36,736 nt of DNA, from the NCBI GenBank assembly GCA_022828045.1, contig JAJEIW010000029.1:1-36736 (forward strand), read 5' to 3'. The stretch comes from Acidimicrobiia bacterium. Its GTDB lineage: Bacteria; Actinomycetota; Acidimicrobiia; Acidimicrobiales; Poriferisodalaceae. Below are positions 35,373 to 36,736 of the stretch, piece after piece (position 1 is the first letter of the stretch; every line of letters begins with the position of its first letter). Made by a program: the position numbers and the translations under genes. The notes beneath the pieces were generated by a model. The model made no database searches and was not told where the DNA came from. It was given only the letters and a program-made list of their open reading frames with translations.

Positions 35373-35828
35373 ATGGCAAACAGCGAGAAGTTCGGCGGCG
35401 AATACGGACCAAGCACGTGGGGCTGGGTCCGGGAGCAGACAGACGCCTACGAAGCGTCGAACGGAAGCGAAGCCAACACCCTGCGCGACACTGGCTTGCC
35501 GATCATCGTGATGACAACGGTCGGGCACCGCACCGGTCTCGTGCGCAAGGTTCCGCTGATGCGCGTCGAGCACGACGGCGAGTACGCGATCGTCGGCTCC
35601 AAGGGCGGCGCTCCGGCGCATCCGGGCTGGTACCACAATCTGATAGCAGACCCGACGGTCCTCATCCAGGACGGGCCTGAGCCTTTTGAGACCACGGTGC
35701 GCCTCGTCAGCGGAGCCGAGCGTGAGACGTGGTGGGAACGGTGCGTGGAAGCTTTCCCGCCCTACGCCGAGTACCAGGCCAAGACAGATCGCGAGATCCC
35801 GGTCTTCATCTCCGCTCGTCGCGGCTGA
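35373..35828 (+). CDS. F420-dependent (deazaflavin) nitroreductase/DDN family protein
   Basis: LPIIVMTTVGHRTGLVRKVPLMRVEHDGEYAIVGSKGGAPAHPGWYHNLIADPTVLIQDG. Confidence 0.9.
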   Translation: MANSEKFGGEYGPSTWGWVREQTDAYEASNGSEANTLRDTGLPIIVMTTVGHRTGLVRKVPLMRVEHDGEYAIVGSKGGAPAHPGWYHNLIADPTVLIQDGPEPFETTVRLVSGAERETWWERCVEAFPPYAEYQAKTDREIPVFISARRG

Positions 35829-35868
35829 GCGAGCCAGCCGACAGACGCGACTGAACCCGCTCGATCCC

Positions 35869-36736
35869 TCAGCGGGCGAGCAGCTGCCGGTACACCTCGG
35901 CCGCTCGTTCGAGCTCTGCGATCTCGACCCATTCGATCGCTTGGTGAGCCTGATCGATAGAACCCGGGCCGAACACCACGATCTGGTCGGCCACTTCGCT
36001 GTAGCGCAGCGCGTTCGTGCCGAAGTCGGCCACGGCGGGGCTGTGGCCTGATATCTCCGCCAGAGCGGTGACCAGATCGCTTCCGGGGGCTTGGAAGAAG
36101 GCGTTCTCACCCAGACCGTTCGCCAGCTCTACCTTCACCCGCGCGGGCAGCGCTGCGGCGCGCACCAAGTCCGTGAGGCGAGTGAGTTCGGTTCGGTAGT
36201 CCTCGCCGTCGGCGATGCGCCTGCCGATGTACAGCTCGCAATGGTCGGGAATGATGTTGCGAGCCCGCCCGCCTCCCATTTCGTTGACCGACACCGTGCC
36301 GGCCCCGAGCACACCGACTTCCCGCTGGTTCGCCAAGCGCTCTTGCTCGGCATCAATGGCGGCGATGATGCGGGCGCCGGCGGACAGCGCATTGATGCCC
36401 AGGTGGGGTTTGGAGGAGTGCGCTGCACGCCCCTCCACCTCGACTTCGAGGCCGAGCCCGCCTTTGTGGCCGTACACCGGCGCGCACATTGTCGGCTCGG
36501 CGACGACGATCTGCTCGCGGCGCTCGTTGCGCTCCAGCAGCCGGTCCCGGTAGGCGCCTGCGCCGGCCAGGCCGCCGCCTTCCTCGGAGATTGTGCCCAC
36601 TAGCTCGACGGTGCACATCGGCTGCTGATCGGCGGCAGCCATCTCGGCCAGCACGGCGAGCACGACGGCCATCGTCGCTTTGGTGTCGACCGATCCTCGG
36701 CCCCAGACCCGACCTTCGCTGATCCGGCCCTCGAAG
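35869..36736 (-). CDS. M20 family metallopeptidase (ArgE/DapE-like), 5' end outside window
   Basis: Frame open to window edge: EGRISEGRVWGRGSVDTKATMAVVLAVL...GTISEEGGG...YGHKGGLGLEVEVEGRAAHSSKPHLGINAL. Confidence 0.87.
   Translation of the reverse strand, partial: FEGRISEGRVWGRGSVDTKATMAVVLAVLAEMAAADQQPMCTVELVGTISEEGGGLAGAGAYRDRLLERNERREQIVVAEPTMCAPVYGHKGGLGLEVEVEGRAAHSSKPHLGINALSAGARIIAAIDAEQERLANQREVGVLGAGTVSVNEMGGGRARNIIPDHCELYIGRRIADGEDYRTELTRLTDLVRAAALPARVKVELANGLGENAFFQAPGSDLVTALAEISGHSPAVADFGTNALRYSEVADQIVVFGPGSIDQAHQAIEWVEIAELERAAEVYRQLLAR

Noticed and set aside
1-36736. CRISPR arrays, tRNA/rRNA genes, IS elements, integrases
   Set aside because: Looked for regularly spaced repeats, transposase-like ORFs and tRNA-like sequences and recognised none; a tRNAscan/ISfinder run would be needed to exclude them fully.

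Overview
The window is a high-GC, gene-dense chromosomal segment that looks actinobacterial, probably an Acidimicrobiia-like lineage (inferred from F420 genes, DUF3151/DUF3073-like proteins and leaderless promoters; no 16S is present). I support about 37 protein-coding genes, partial at both ends. They include a CPA2 antiporter/HisN/AI-2E/DUF4031 operon, an AtuA-family protein, AlkA-like glycosylase, FAH-family hydrolase, degenerate GGDEF protein, gamma-glutamyltransferase, GDPD, SirB1-like protein, divergent pyruvate kinase, MobA-like protein, RNase D, a glcDEF-type operon, a CcdA/TlpA pair, HxlR-fbiC, transaldolase/transketolase/FIST and an F420-dependent nitroreductase-like protein. I saw no rRNA, tRNA, CRISPR array, IS element or integrase. 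Main points for follow-up: (1) an ATGA-coupled two-gene accessory module at 11113-12803, a small 'SPEHK...YKGYPL' protein plus an M78/ImmA-IrrE-like protein with an apparently destroyed HExxH site, which looks like a candidate uncharacterised toxin-antitoxin or defence-type module; (2) thirteen start codons preceded at 6-8 nt by a TA[G/C]NNT -10-like hexamer, indicating pervasive leaderless transcription; (3) a perfect 13-bp inverted repeat on a well-spaced promoter in front of an HxlR regulator translationally coupled to fbiC; (4) a pyruvate kinase that lost the NFSHG motif and carries a K+-independent-type DLxGPK motif; (5) a 29-bp divergent intergenic region with two back-to-back leaderless promoters. 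All family calls are by eye from translated motifs; no database search was run.
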